This document shows positions 1 through 8,283 of a stretch of DNA of 64,000 bases, piece after piece (position 1 is the first letter of the stretch; every line of letters starts with the position of its first letter). Under the pieces are notes generated by a model. The model was not told the DNA's origin and did not search any database. It was given only the letters and a program-made list of their open reading frames with translations. Location: positions 73,519,205-73,583,204 of the forward strand of contig OZ034804.1 of the NCBI GenBank assembly GCA_964028335.1, in the 5' to 3' direction. This DNA is from Altica lythri (taxonomy: Eukaryota; Arthropoda; Insecta; Coleoptera; Chrysomelidae). The translations under genes and the position numbers were made by a program.

Positions 1-1926
1 TTACTGTAGGGTGCAATCCTATTGAACTCCGCATGTTTTATTTTATTTAGGTTCTGTTGAGTCACCTTTTGACATTTTCCTTTAGCCGGTCAAGTTTACC
101 CTTGTAATAAGTAAGATCATTCGAATAATGCTACTGTGGTTCCCACCTTAGTAGTTTCTTCTCGAAAACTGTGGTCTTCAATGGACCCCAGTTTCCTCTC
201 TTCGTAGGGGGCTGTGTAGCATTTCCAAAAAACCACCTTAAATAATATTATCTTTTCATTTACACTTTTGTCGGTATGCAACCAACCTTACTTCAAATTT
301 TTGACAGGCGAAAGCGAATATCGAGGTTAATACTCGATAAGACCCGAGTTAAGCAACGAGGGTGAAAGAGCGCTTTTTGGAAGGGACTTACGGTTTTGAT
401 GTTTGAAGCGAAAGGAAGCATATTTCCTTGTTTGTGCAAATTAATGGCTGCCGGTTAATTCACAGCATTAAGATTACCGTTTGTTTTTGGTTTATTCCGT
501 ATCGGAAGTGTATAAAAAATACTGCATTTCAATTTGGATGTAGATGTGCTTAATTTGGAAGTACAATCTGTTTGATTTATGGTATCAATAAAATTCATGG
601 TGGTACGTGCTGTCTGTTGGAAGACTCCATTTTGAAATTTTGATAAAATTATATGGTACCAAGGTAAATGGATACCTAGTGATCTAAAAACCTTATGGAT
701 GGTTTTATAGATGATTTCCTATGTGCTGATGTTTAATTCTACATGGTTCTTGGTTAATTATGGTATGTTTTAAGAAGCTTTATTATAGTAGAAGTGTGAC
801 TACCGGTCACGATGTATGATTTTTGGTTCCGGATTACAAGGTAAACTTTCGACTATTCTTTCTGTTATTTCTCTATGTTCGATACTTAGTTGAACTGCGA
901 ATATTCTAAGAAACAGTCACAAATTTAGTGCTTATTCAGAAGAATATGCTTTTGGAAACTTTTTATAGTGATTCTATTTAAATTTAAATTGTTATTAGCT
1001 TTTAGCGGTATTAAATCAGTTAATAACAGTAGTTACTATTAAAATCTATGGATCTATGATTGAATGATAAATATGTAGTACTTTTAAATTTTGTTTTTTA
1101 ACTTTCTCCAAAGTGTTGGTGTTCAATCGCAATCTTACATGATTATTACCTCTATGGTACTTGTATTGCTAAATTTCATATTTATATTCATGTATATGTT
1201 AATCTTTAGATATTTAGAACACTCAGAGTGCATTCTTCAGAGAACTGAATTTTGTTTTTTAAGAAAGGAAATATACCTTCAGTATATATTTCGTTGTAAT
1301 TGAGTTCTCTACATACTTCCTTTTATTGAAAATAGGTTATGCAATTTAGATAAGGTCTGTAATATTATCTGTACAGGAATATTAGTTTTTTTAATAACCG
1401 TATTGTCAAATACCGATTAATATCTTTCACTGTATAAACAGAAGTGTTAGCTTTTTGGTGATAACCGTTCTCGCTATTACTGGTGATTTTTGTTTTATTT
1501 TTTTAATACATTGTTTTATTGTTTTTATTGATATCGTTGAGTATTTATTTCTTATACCTTACCAGTAACTGTTCCGATTCAAACCTCTTGTTTAATAAAG
1601 ATTTAGATTTTAATAAGACAAAAGGATTCAAGGAATTGTAGAATCAATAAGGTAAGTGTAAATAATTATTGACTTAAGGATAAGCTCAATTAAAGTGTGT
1701 TCCTAACCATTTCAGTTTTAATCAACTATTTCACAATAGGTTTCTTATTTTCTTTCCTATTTCACTATAAAAAAAAATAAGTGGCGCCCTTTACCGATTT
1801 GTAAATATTTTCTATGTTTCCTTTTTCCTAGATACTCGCCCAATTGCTCCTTCGACCCACGACTCGCTCTCCTCCTACCCCCTGAGTGCCGTCCGCATTT
1901 GACTAACCCTTTGTGAGCCTTTGACA
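1..1926. other. noncoding flank left of the capsid-gene block
   Basis: AT-rich sequence in which I recognise no gene, RNA or terminal repeat. The only open frame over 60 codons (1091-1303) is low-complexity and hydrophobic and is unlikely to be coding. If the ENT4-like gene continues leftwards, this is intron. A TGGCGCCC octamer, the kind seen at retroviral primer-binding sites, sits at 1782-1789 but without a recognisable LTR in front of it. Confidence 0.5.
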
Positions 1927-2475
1927 TCAGAAAAAGGGGTTACAAACCGTATCTATATTATCTTTTTCTGTCCAATGATCTAGAATATATGGATGAGCCA
2001 TTGGGGGATACTGATCCAAGTATTCCTTAATAACATCTTCTGAAACGTTAAAATCTTTAACAGCCTGTTCTTCGTCTTCATAGAATACTTCATCATCATC
2101 ATCACTAGTAGTTTCGGCAACATTTTCGAGTTTTATAAACTCAGGTATACTCAATTGCTCTTTTTGTTTAGGTGATTCCTCTTTTTGTTTAGGTGATTCC
2201 TCTTTTTGTTTTTTAGATGGTTTCTCTTTTTGTTTAGATGGTTCTTTTTTAGGCTCTAGCTCGTTGACTGATTGAGGATGAGAGATCACTGTTTCGTTTA
2301 GAGAAGATTTTACAATTTTGTGTAGAGGTTCCGTGACAGGTTTAAACAATTTATTTAGTGTCTCATCCGTTTCAACTCTACCCAATTGTAACGCTTTATA
2401 TTTTTTTCGAATCGATCGAGCAAGTTCGGCAATTTTTCTCTTACGAACGGCTACGTCAACTGGATTGTCTGACAT
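1927..2475 (-). CDS. Polinton-block protein with lysine/glutamate repeats (function unknown)
   Basis: A 182-residue protein encoded just downstream of the packaging ATPase on the same strand (23-bp gap), so probably co-transcribed with it. Residues 1-60 are basic and helical, including RKKYKALQLG. Residues about 73-108 are a low-complexity stretch built from repeated PKQKEES-like units. Residues about 122-136 are strongly acidic (SDDDDEVFYEDEEQ), and the last 45 residues look folded, with PPMAHPYILDHW. From memory, a similar N-terminal region recurs in insect Polinton-type elements next to the ATPase, but I know no function. Charge pattern and position suggest a virion-assembly or scaffold role; that is inference. 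The repeated units could vary in number between copies. Confidence 0.7.
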   Translation of the reverse strand: MSDNPVDVAVRKRKIAELARSIRKKYKALQLGRVETDETLNKLFKPVTEPLHKIVKSSLNETVISHPQSVNELEPKKEPSKQKEKPSKKQKEESPKQKEESPKQKEQLSIPEFIKLENVAETTSDDDDEVFYEDEEQAVKDFNVSEDVIKEYLDQYPPMAHPYILDHWTEKDNIDTVCNPFF

Positions 2476-2498
2476 GTTGTCGAATAATGACTGTAATG

Positions 2499-3185
2499 TT
2501 ACAATGTTATGTATTTATCGAAACCGATTCGATATCGACCGTTGTTTAAATCAAAGTCTTTCGCAATAACCATTGTCCCATACTTTTCTTGCCAACATTT
2601 CGAACACAACTGTTTGAATTCTTCAAAACTCATATCCGGTGACACGTGTTCATCAAAGACATGTTTCAAATTGATAGCATCTTGTTTAAAAAGTACAATT
2701 AGGTTACTGTTATCTCTACAAATTTGTTTACAGCATTTCGAGTAGGTTTGTGAAAGAAATGCGCTATCTATATCCCGATGTCGACCCATGCTGTAGTATT
2801 CTCGAATCTTTTGCTGGTTCTCACATATGACGTCATCAAAAATAAAAATTGAATTCGGCTTTGCATCATTTGGGCTAATTATTTCATCGTTTTCTTTAAA
2901 CGGAAAATATCCCACTCCTTTAACTTTCGACAGCACTTCTTCCAACAATTTATACTTGGGATGATATAATGACTTTGAATAAACGTAAATATTTTTAAAT
3001 TTCGCGCCATGTGGATGAAACAGTAACGATAACATAACGTTCGTTTTGCCACACCCACTGGGTCCACAGATTAGCGCCCGAAACGAATTTGGTAGCAATG
3101 GCCCATGTTTACTGGCAGCGATTCGATCGTTTCCTTCATCTAAATTTTCAATCGGAAGCGTCTGGTCTTGTTGAATGATCTTCAT
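2499..3185 (-). CDS. genome-packaging ATPase (FtsK/HerA, A32-like)
   Basis: A 228-residue P-loop ATPase. Walker A is GPSGCGKT at residues 41-48, Walker B is IFIFDDV at about 113-119, and a polar SQTYSK motif follows at about 145-150, as in A32-type packaging ATPases of Polintons, virophages and large DNA viruses. In that family the enzyme pumps the DNA genome into a preformed capsid. The length is normal for the compact Polinton form. The frame is uninterrupted and starts at an ATG only 68 bp from the divergently transcribed PLA2-domain gene, so the two share a short intergenic promoter region. With the capsid and protease genes it makes a full morphogenesis set. Confidence 0.9.
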   Translation of the reverse strand: MKIIQQDQTLPIENLDEGNDRIAASKHGPLLPNSFRALICGPSGCGKTNVMLSLLFHPHGAKFKNIYVYSKSLYHPKYKLLEEVLSKVKGVGYFPFKENDEIISPNDAKPNSIFIFDDVICENQQKIREYYSMGRHRDIDSAFLSQTYSKCCKQICRDNSNLIVLFKQDAINLKHVFDEHVSPDMSFEEFKQLCSKCWQEKYGTMVIAKDFDLNNGRYRIGFDKYITL

Positions 3186-3253
3186 TGTTTAACCTGTTTT
3201 TTAATGTTTCAATGTATAAGTAGAGTAGTAATTCTTAAATCATTTCATTTCTC
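3186..3253. promoter_or_regulatory. short divergent promoter region between ATPase and PLA2 genes
   Basis: The 68-bp gap separates two divergent start codons. A TATAAG box lies at 3215-3220, about 39 bp before the plus-strand ATG, which would give a very short leader. No clear TATA box is evident for the minus strand. Promoter activity is inferred from spacing only. Confidence 0.35.
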
Positions 3254-4015
3254 ATGTTGGTGTTTGAAGGTGAAGGTGTGCTCAACAGCCTTATCAATAA
3301 TCTACCGTTTGAGTTACATTATCCTAGTTACAACTTTTTGGGTCCTGGAACTAAATTACATAAAAGACTTGCACGTGGAGATACGGGGGTTAACCTGCTG
3401 GACGACGCAGCCAGAGAACACGACATTGCATATTCTAAACATAAAAATTTAGCGGAAAGGCATAAAGCAGACGAGATTCTTGAGAATAAAGCGTGGGAAA
3501 TAGTAAAGTCCAAGGACGCTTCAGTTGGTGAAAAAGCTGCAGCTTGGCTAACCACAACCGCAATGAAAGCTAAACGTAAACTTGGCATGGGTGTTAGGAA
3601 ACCTAAATCGTTTAAACGCAATATTATAAGTAAAATACAAAGAGATATAAAAAAAGCTGGTCCTTTGGCTACATTAAAACGAGCAACCAGTATTGCTCTA
3701 AAAGCAGCCAGGGTTGCTGTACAAAATGCTGGTGGAAAAAAACAGGTTAAAGTACCTAGGATTATTCCCATCGAACCAAAATCCGGAGGCTTTTTACCGT
3801 TAATTCCGTTATTTGCTGGACTAAGTGCACTGGGGGCGTTATCCGGTGGAGCTGCTGGAATCGCTAAAACTGTGATTGATGCGAAAAATACACAGAAAAA
3901 ATTGGAAGAAGAACATCGACATAACAAAGCTATGGAATCTCTCGGTAAAGGACTATATTTACGAAAAAATGCCAGAGGAGGCTTTGGTCTCTTTCTAAAG
4001 AAGCAAAAAAACTAA
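3254..4015 (+). CDS. virion protein with parvovirus-type phospholipase A2 domain and pX-like tail
   Basis: A 253-residue protein with two parts. Residues about 26-60 carry a viral phospholipase A2 signature: a calcium-loop YNFLGPGT (26-33) and the catalytic pair in REHDIAY (His56, Asp57). In parvoviruses this enzyme breaches the endosomal membrane during entry, and similar domains occur in some Polinton/adintovirus virion proteins. Residues 105-170 are highly basic. About 178-205 is a Gly/Ala-rich hydrophobic segment (GGFLPLIPLFAG..LGALSGGAAG), and the C-terminus has GKGLYL-type motifs; this part resembles adenovirus pX-like core or membrane-active proteins of Polintons. The ATG follows a TATA-like box. 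The frame is open throughout. Catalytic activity is inferred. Confidence 0.85.
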   Translation: MLVFEGEGVLNSLINNLPFELHYPSYNFLGPGTKLHKRLARGDTGVNLLDDAAREHDIAYSKHKNLAERHKADEILENKAWEIVKSKDASVGEKAAAWLTTTAMKAKRKLGMGVRKPKSFKRNIISKIQRDIKKAGPLATLKRATSIALKAARVAVQNAGGKKQVKVPRIIPIEPKSGGFLPLIPLFAGLSALGALSGGAAGIAKTVIDAKNTQKKLEEEHRHNKAMESLGKGLYLRKNARGGFGLFLKKQKN

Positions 4016-4035
4016 TTACGCTACCCAATCGAGGA

Positions 4036-4395
4036 TTGTATGATTACGAACTAAAACGATATGCTAAACGTCTAAAAATCCCAAATTTTAGAGGTGTATT
4101 TATGCGAGACACATTGCCTAAAACAGGTCATGTTCAACGCGAATGCGCAATCCTAAATTTGGATGAAAGCAAAAATCATGGAACTCATTGGGTGGCGTAT
4201 CGGAAGATTAACAATAACGTTGAATATTTCGATTCATTTGGCAAGTTGAAACCACCGAAAGAACTTGTACAGTATTTGGGACCTGCAACGAAAATTGTTT
4301 ACAACCACGATCCTTACCAGACTTTTAATCAAATCAATTGCGGCCATCTTTGTTTAGAATTTCTATACGATGGAGGCAGTTTTGGCGTACATTAA
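4036..4395 (+). CDS. adenain-like cysteine protease (maturation protease), no upstream ATG
   Basis: This frame encodes a C5-type (adenovirus-like) protease that cleaves virion precursor proteins. Counting from the TTG at 4036, His51 lies in GTHWVAY, Asp66 in FDSFG, Gln95 is the oxyanion-type residue and Cys102 the nucleophile in NCGHLC. Gln and Cys are seven residues apart, as in adenain. About 120 residues is close to the compact Polinton form. The frame is open upstream (LITLPNRG...) and overlaps the end of the PLA2-domain gene, but I find no in-frame ATG before the conserved N-terminus; the first is at 4102, inside the domain. Either a non-ATG start or readthrough is used, or the start was lost. 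The 3' end overlaps the next frame by 26 bp. Confidence 0.8.
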   Translation: MYDYELKRYAKRLKIPNFRGVFMRDTLPKTGHVQRECAILNLDESKNHGTHWVAYRKINNNVEYFDSFGKLKPPKELVQYLGPATKIVYNHDPYQTFNQINCGHLCLEFLYDGGSFGVH

Positions 4396-4690
4396 TCGTG
4401 AAAAGAAACTGATTGACTTTACTGAACAGGAATTGGCTTGTTTTCCTATATGTTATTTGAAAAGGTACGCAAAACCTTGTGAATTATTACAAGTTTGGTG
4501 CAAGTTGCCGCTTGAATATAGATTGGATTTTGAATTGCGAACCTGCCTGCCCTGCTTTGTTCATCATAATCGTCCTGAATGGACCACCCATGTTGACGGA
4601 CCTGCGCAATCACAAGCAAATTGTCATATATGTAAACTAGGTTTAGAAAAATGTAATGAACTTGTAAAAAATTATTTAAATAAATGTTAA
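4370..4690 (+). CDS. small cysteine-rich protein of the capsid block, unknown
   Basis: A 106-residue frame starting at an ATG inside the protease 3' end (26-bp overlap) and ending 40 bp before the penton gene. It has paired cysteines and histidines that could bind zinc (TCLPCFVHH and NCHICKLG), aromatic and charged stretches, and no signal peptide or membrane segment. I do not recognise the family. Its position between protease and penton genes and the intact frame argue for a real gene. A less likely alternative is an old C-terminal extension of the protease separated by a frameshift. Confidence 0.55.
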   Translation: MEAVLAYINREKKLIDFTEQELACFPICYLKRYAKPCELLQVWCKLPLEYRLDFELRTCLPCFVHHNRPEWTTHVDGPAQSQANCHICKLGLEKCNELVKNYLNKC

Positions 4691-4730
4691 AGATATAAAA
4701 TTTTATTTCTTTGTTCAACCTCCAACAGTT

Positions 4731-5449
4731 ATGTTGTTGACGCTAGAGAGTCGTGATTATCAATTTGATTGGACTCCTCCGGTTCCGTTAAGTTTAGATC
4801 CGAGGAAACAATACAAGTTGGCATTTCTGTTTTTCTTTTCGTACAACAGTATACCGAATGTAGAGATTGGCAGTAATGCTTTTTACTATTACGAAAATAA
4901 CGATAAAACTAAATTGCAGAAAATAACCTTAAATACTGGTTGCTATGAAATTTCCGATATTGAAGAGACGATTAGAAATTTACTAAATATACCATCAAAT
5001 GCAAAGATTGAAGACGTTTTTTCATTAAAACCCAACAATAATACACTCAAGTGTGAAATATTCAGTAGTCAACATGCAATAAATTTCGAGCGTGAAGACA
5101 GTATAGGCAGAATGTTGGGTTTCTCAAAGAGGATTCTGGAACCGAACGTAAGACATAGTCTGATCTACATGTGGAAATTGTTAAAGTACGAACGATTCGT
5201 TTCGAAACAAACATTACCACCGGAGCCTTCTACAACAACAAACCTACTCACACTATCCACGAGTTTGGTATATCCGTAGACCCTGGTTACGCTATCGACG
5301 AAATTCCGAAAAATATCACGTATTTGCCTGTGATTGATATACCTGAGATTACAAATATTACTATACTGGCATTGGATCAAAATTCAAGACCTGTAAATTT
5401 TCAAGGTGAAAGAAGCATATTGGGTTTGAAGTTGAAAGAATGGGATTAA
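4731..5449 (+). pseudogene. penton-type minor capsid protein, broken by one frameshift
   Basis: Two overlapping frames, 4731-5279 and about 5162-5449, together cover a single-jelly-roll minor capsid (penton) protein of Polinton type, about 238 residues. The N-terminal frame starts at the ATG at 4731 (MLLTLESRDYQFDW). Its family-like reading stops around 5155-5165 and continues in the frame shifted by one, where TNITTGAF and IHEFGI, and near the end NITILALDQNSRPVNFQGER, read as conserved C-terminal strands. The simplest explanation is a one-base indel near 5160, or a sequencing error. The product would form capsid vertices with the major capsid protein encoded just downstream. Everything else in the frame is undamaged, so the break is recent or artefactual. 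Confidence 0.75.
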
Positions 5450-5649
5450 TTTTCAACTATATAGCACCTTCATATTTTCGGAAGCCTGCAGTATTGAACA
5501 AGTCGTTAAAGTGTTCAGTAGGACGACGACAGCGACGACGACAACTTACTAGAGACAACGTTTTATTTTTGAAAGCTCTTGGTTTCAAAGTTTTTAACAA
5601 TAATACTAATAATGAATCGTATACGAACAATTCAAGATCCAATGTTTGA
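5440..5649 (+). CDS. small basic capsid-block protein
   Basis: A 69-residue frame whose ATG overlaps the last codons of the penton gene and whose end overlaps the start of the major capsid gene, a tight packing typical of virus-like late genes. The centre is arginine-rich (GRRQRRRQ) and is followed by LTRDNVLFLKALGFKV. Small proteins with a similar LT..N..FL..LGF segment occur in this position in Polinton-type elements as far as I recall. It may be a DNA-binding or minor virion component; this is inference. Confidence 0.5.
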   Translation: MGLIFNYIAPSYFRKPAVLNKSLKCSVGRRQRRRQLTRDNVLFLKALGFKVFNNNTNNESYTNNSRSNV

Positions 5650-6859
5650 TCTCTATCGAGAACCGACTCAGGATGAATCGATTAGAAAATCCGAATACCG
5701 ATCTTACACACCATTCATCAAATCCTTTAGCTGCAGCGACATTGTAGAATTTAGTGTAAATCAGGTGGACTCATTCTTTGCAATGCATGATACGTTGTTG
5801 GCTATTAAAGGAAAACTGGATGTAACTGGTGATGGCGATGTTAGTTTGACACCAAACTTTGGAGCATTTCTATTCCACTCGTGTACGTATAGCGAAAGTG
5901 CAAGAGAGATAGAAACAGTTCGAGATCCTGGAATTGTTAGCACTGTAAGAGCTTTAACATGTTACAATGTAGAAGATTCTCGTCACCTCGCCATTGCTGG
6001 TTGGAATTATCCCGTAAGTCCCATTCTCAATCCTGATGATAAATCATTTAGTTTACTGATGCCACTTAAACACATCTTCAACATTTTCAATGATTACCCA
6101 ATGATAACTTGTGGACGACAAACGATTCGATTCGGTCGAGCTCGTAATGATCTCGATAGCGTTATTGTAACAGAAAAACCAGGTACCGGTAACGTACCTA
6201 CTGTTACAACCGTACAGATTATGATTCATTCGATGGAACTAAAAGTTAAACATATTTATCCAAATGATTTTGTTAAAGAACAATTGATGCGATCAATTCA
6301 AAGCGATCGTCCAATCATAATTCCGTTTAGAAAATGGGAACTACATGAGCTACCATCTTTGACCGCAGGAGCAAAACAAGAAATTTGGGCTGTTAAAACG
6401 ACGTCTGCAATAGAGAAACCTCGATATGTTATTGTATTTTTCCAAATCAATAGGAGAAATCTGAAAATTGCAGATCCTTCTTTATTTGATCACGTAAATC
6501 TACAAGGTCTCAGACTCGCATTGAATGGAGAATATTTTCCCAATGAAAGGATGCAACTTGATTTTGAAAAAGGCGACTTTGCGCTAGCTCATTACAACTA
6601 CAGCGAATTCAATTCCAGTTACAACAGAGTATCAATGAAACGACCATTAATGGATTTTCTAGCATTTCGAAATCGTGCTTTGTTTGTTATCGATTGTTCT
6701 AAGCAAGAAGAATCGATGAAATCATCGACTGTTGATGTACGACTAGAAATTGATGCTAATGTGGGATTTCTCAAAAATACTAAAGCATATTGTATCATAA
6801 TTCACGATTGTTTATTGGAGCATTATCCCTTAACGGAAGTAGTTAAAAATATAATATAA
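5612..6859 (+). CDS. major capsid protein, double jelly-roll (Polinton hexon-like)
   Basis: A 415-residue protein starting at the ATG at 5612 (MNRIRTIQDPMFDLYRE). The open frame extends 11 codons further up, but this ATG fits the family better. The sequence reads as a Polinton/adintovirus double-jelly-roll major capsid protein: an N-terminal arm, two beta-rich halves, and motifs such as FHSCTYSESARE around residue 88 and NPDDKSFSLLMPLKHIF around 140-156. Trimers of this family build pseudo-hexagonal capsomers. The frame is complete. It follows the penton gene and small basic gene directly and precedes another plus-strand gene, giving an ordered late-gene cluster. Assignment rests on gene context plus overall resemblance. 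Confidence 0.85.
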   Translation: MNRIRTIQDPMFDLYREPTQDESIRKSEYRSYTPFIKSFSCSDIVEFSVNQVDSFFAMHDTLLAIKGKLDVTGDGDVSLTPNFGAFLFHSCTYSESAREIETVRDPGIVSTVRALTCYNVEDSRHLAIAGWNYPVSPILNPDDKSFSLLMPLKHIFNIFNDYPMITCGRQTIRFGRARNDLDSVIVTEKPGTGNVPTVTTVQIMIHSMELKVKHIYPNDFVKEQLMRSIQSDRPIIIPFRKWELHELPSLTAGAKQEIWAVKTTSAIEKPRYVIVFFQINRRNLKIADPSLFDHVNLQGLRLALNGEYFPNERMQLDFEKGDFALAHYNYSEFNSSYNRVSMKRPLMDFLAFRNRALFVIDCSKQEESMKSSTVDVRLEIDANVGFLKNTKAYCIIIHDCLLEHYPLTEVVKNII

Positions 6860-6920
6860 ACTGCTAACTATTTAGTATTTGCTCAGCTTTCAAAGAAGTT
6901 TCATCGTCGTCGTCGCCATC

Positions 6921-7418
6921 ATGAGAATTGCAGTAGTCGACATCCAAGGATTTATAATCGATGAAGTTTTTTATCCAAAAGAAGTCGCTATTCAGATTGG
7001 TGGTATAAAATCGAATTTTTTATTTAAACCTCCTAAACCATTCCACGAGTTGACTGCTAAAGACAAGAAAACTACGCGGTATTTGGAAAAATTTATACAT
7101 GGAATACGATACGATTCTGGAGATGTAGATTATTCCGATGTCAATGCAATTTTGGAGAAACACCTACTTGGCAACGTTGATTTGATTTATGTTAGAGGAA
7201 ATCAAAAAATTGACTTTTTAAAAGCAAAATGTGAAGAACTTGGACTCCATCTATTAATTTATGATGTTGCAAATTATGATGGGACACCCTGTGCAACGAA
7301 AAATTTTGAAGCTGTATATTCAGGATGTCCTCACCACGCCAACGGTAAATTTATGTGTGCATATAATAATATTCTTTCTTTGTATAATTGGTTGTATTAT
7401 ACTGTATTACCTAAATAA
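6921..7418 (+). CDS. conserved Polinton-block protein of unknown function
   Basis: A 165-residue protein from the ATG at 6921 (MRIAVVDIQGFIID). The frame opens 14 codons earlier at 6879, but the MRIAVVDIQGF start is the likely one. The N-terminus (hydrophobic strand then Asp) and later IYVRGNQKIDFL and HLLIYDVANYD segments suggest an alpha/beta fold, possibly RNase H- or nuclease-like; I cannot prove this. The C-terminus has Cys/His residues (CPHHANGKFMCAYNN). I recall similar proteins beside capsid genes in insect Polinton-type elements. The stop codon overlaps an AATAAA signal at 7414-7419. The frame is intact. Confidence 0.65.
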   Translation: MRIAVVDIQGFIIDEVFYPKEVAIQIGGIKSNFLFKPPKPFHELTAKDKKTTRYLEKFIHGIRYDSGDVDYSDVNAILEKHLLGNVDLIYVRGNQKIDFLKAKCEELGLHLLIYDVANYDGTPCATKNFEAVYSGCPHHANGKFMCAYNNILSLYNWLYYTVLPK

Positions 7419-7512
7419 AGCTATAAAACAAAAATTAAGGTTTTTTATTAAAACACCTTTTACAAGTTTACGAATATTTATTGTTATTATTATTATTATT
7501 TAAAAATACATT
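7414..7512. terminator. convergent 3' ends with poly(A) signal
   Basis: The plus-strand gene cluster ends at 7418 with AATAAA at 7414-7419. The minus-strand pair ends at 7513, so the clusters converge within 95 bp. The gap also holds a short (TTA)n run near 7480-7500. Polyadenylation for the minus strand is plausible here but no single signal stands out. Confidence 0.5.
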
Positions 7513-7947
7513 TCATCGCTTCATTCTTCTTTTTACCTCTTTTGATATAATTTTGAGAATTAATAAGTAAACTCCTACTAACGTTGCCCATTCTGTTTGT
7601 ACGATTTGGCACATTTTCTTTTGCATTGGATCCTCCATAGTAATTTCTAGTTGTTGCATTGGGATTTGAAGATTTGATCGCCACTCGCCCACTCCTTTAG
7701 AGTTATCTTTAAAAATTAATTTTAGCTTGTAGTTGAGAGGTGATTCTGTTAAATTCAATGCAAACACCGGCAATTTTCCATCATTGACTGTTGACAGACT
7801 CATCATTTGCCATGTATTGCACTCTTGTTTTGTTCCGTTTGTGTCTAAACACACACCAATATGTGCAACGTTTTGTGGAACGTTAACATAAAGCATGTTA
7901 TTTAATATTGCTGTTAAAAGAACAAAATTTGCTTTTAGCAAGGCCAT
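7513..7947 (-). CDS. predicted small membrane glycoprotein of the capsid block
   Basis: A 144-residue protein with an N-terminal hydrophobic segment resembling a signal peptide (MALLKANFVLLTAILNNMLYV). The beta-like middle region has cysteines (GVCLDTNGTKQEC) and N-glycosylation sequons (NGT, NLT). A hydrophobic stretch near the C-terminus (WATLVGVYLLILKII) is followed by a basic tail (KEVKRRMKR), as in a type I membrane protein. I do not recognise a family. Its ATG overlaps the end of the upstream coiled-coil gene by 13 bp. A secreted/membrane gene next to a capsid module could encode a virion or host-surface component; that is inference from topology alone. Confidence 0.55.
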   Translation of the reverse strand: MALLKANFVLLTAILNNMLYVNVPQNVAHIGVCLDTNGTKQECNTWQMMSLSTVNDGKLPVFALNLTESPLNYKLKLIFKDNSKGVGEWRSNLQIPMQQLEITMEDPMQKKMCQIVQTEWATLVGVYLLILKIISKEVKRRMKR

Positions 7948-8135
7948 GGTTTTATTCGTCTTGTGGGCGTTGATGATGTTGGTAAATATTTTTCAAAAAC
8001 TTTGTCCCACAAACTTAAATTTTCAATCTTTTTTAACACTTCTTTTTGGTCTTCGTACATACAAATTTGTTTATTTAATTTTCTTATATTTTCACAAAAC
8101 TTTTCAAGTTTTTGACTGTATTCTCTCGAAGTCAT
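7935..8135 (-). CDS. small coiled-coil protein, first gene of the minus-strand pair
   Basis: A 66-residue frame rich in Lys, Glu and Leu (SQKLEKFCENIRKLNKQICMYEDQKEVLKKIENL), consistent with a coiled coil over residues 6-45, followed by a proline/threonine tail (PTSSTPTRRIKPWP). It overlaps the membrane-protein gene by 13 bp in a different frame, which supports a real bicistronic pair. No family recognised. Confidence 0.45.
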   Translation of the reverse strand: MTSREYSQKLEKFCENIRKLNKQICMYEDQKEVLKKIENLSLWDKVFEKYLPTSSTPTRRIKPWPC

Positions 8136-8283
8136 TCTAAAACTAAATATTTTCCATGATATGTTTTATTCTTAATTGCGAAATCATAGTCTGTTATCAC
8201 TCTAACACATCAGTCGATTACGTCACACATCGCGAACCTGCTAATGCACCAAGGTCACGCGCTTTTAATATTTTAGAAGATTT

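Noticed and set aside
1091..1303. 70-codon frame as a small membrane protein gene
   Set aside because: AT-driven hydrophobic composition, no recognisable motif and no companion features.
2318..2745. Plus-strand frames opposite the ATPase and K/E-repeat genes
   Set aside because: They are shadows of the minus-strand genes, which have clear motifs.
3328..3927. 199-codon minus-strand frame opposite the PLA2-domain gene
   Set aside because: Antisense shadow; the plus strand has the Walker-independent but clear PLA2 and pX-like motifs and correct spacing.
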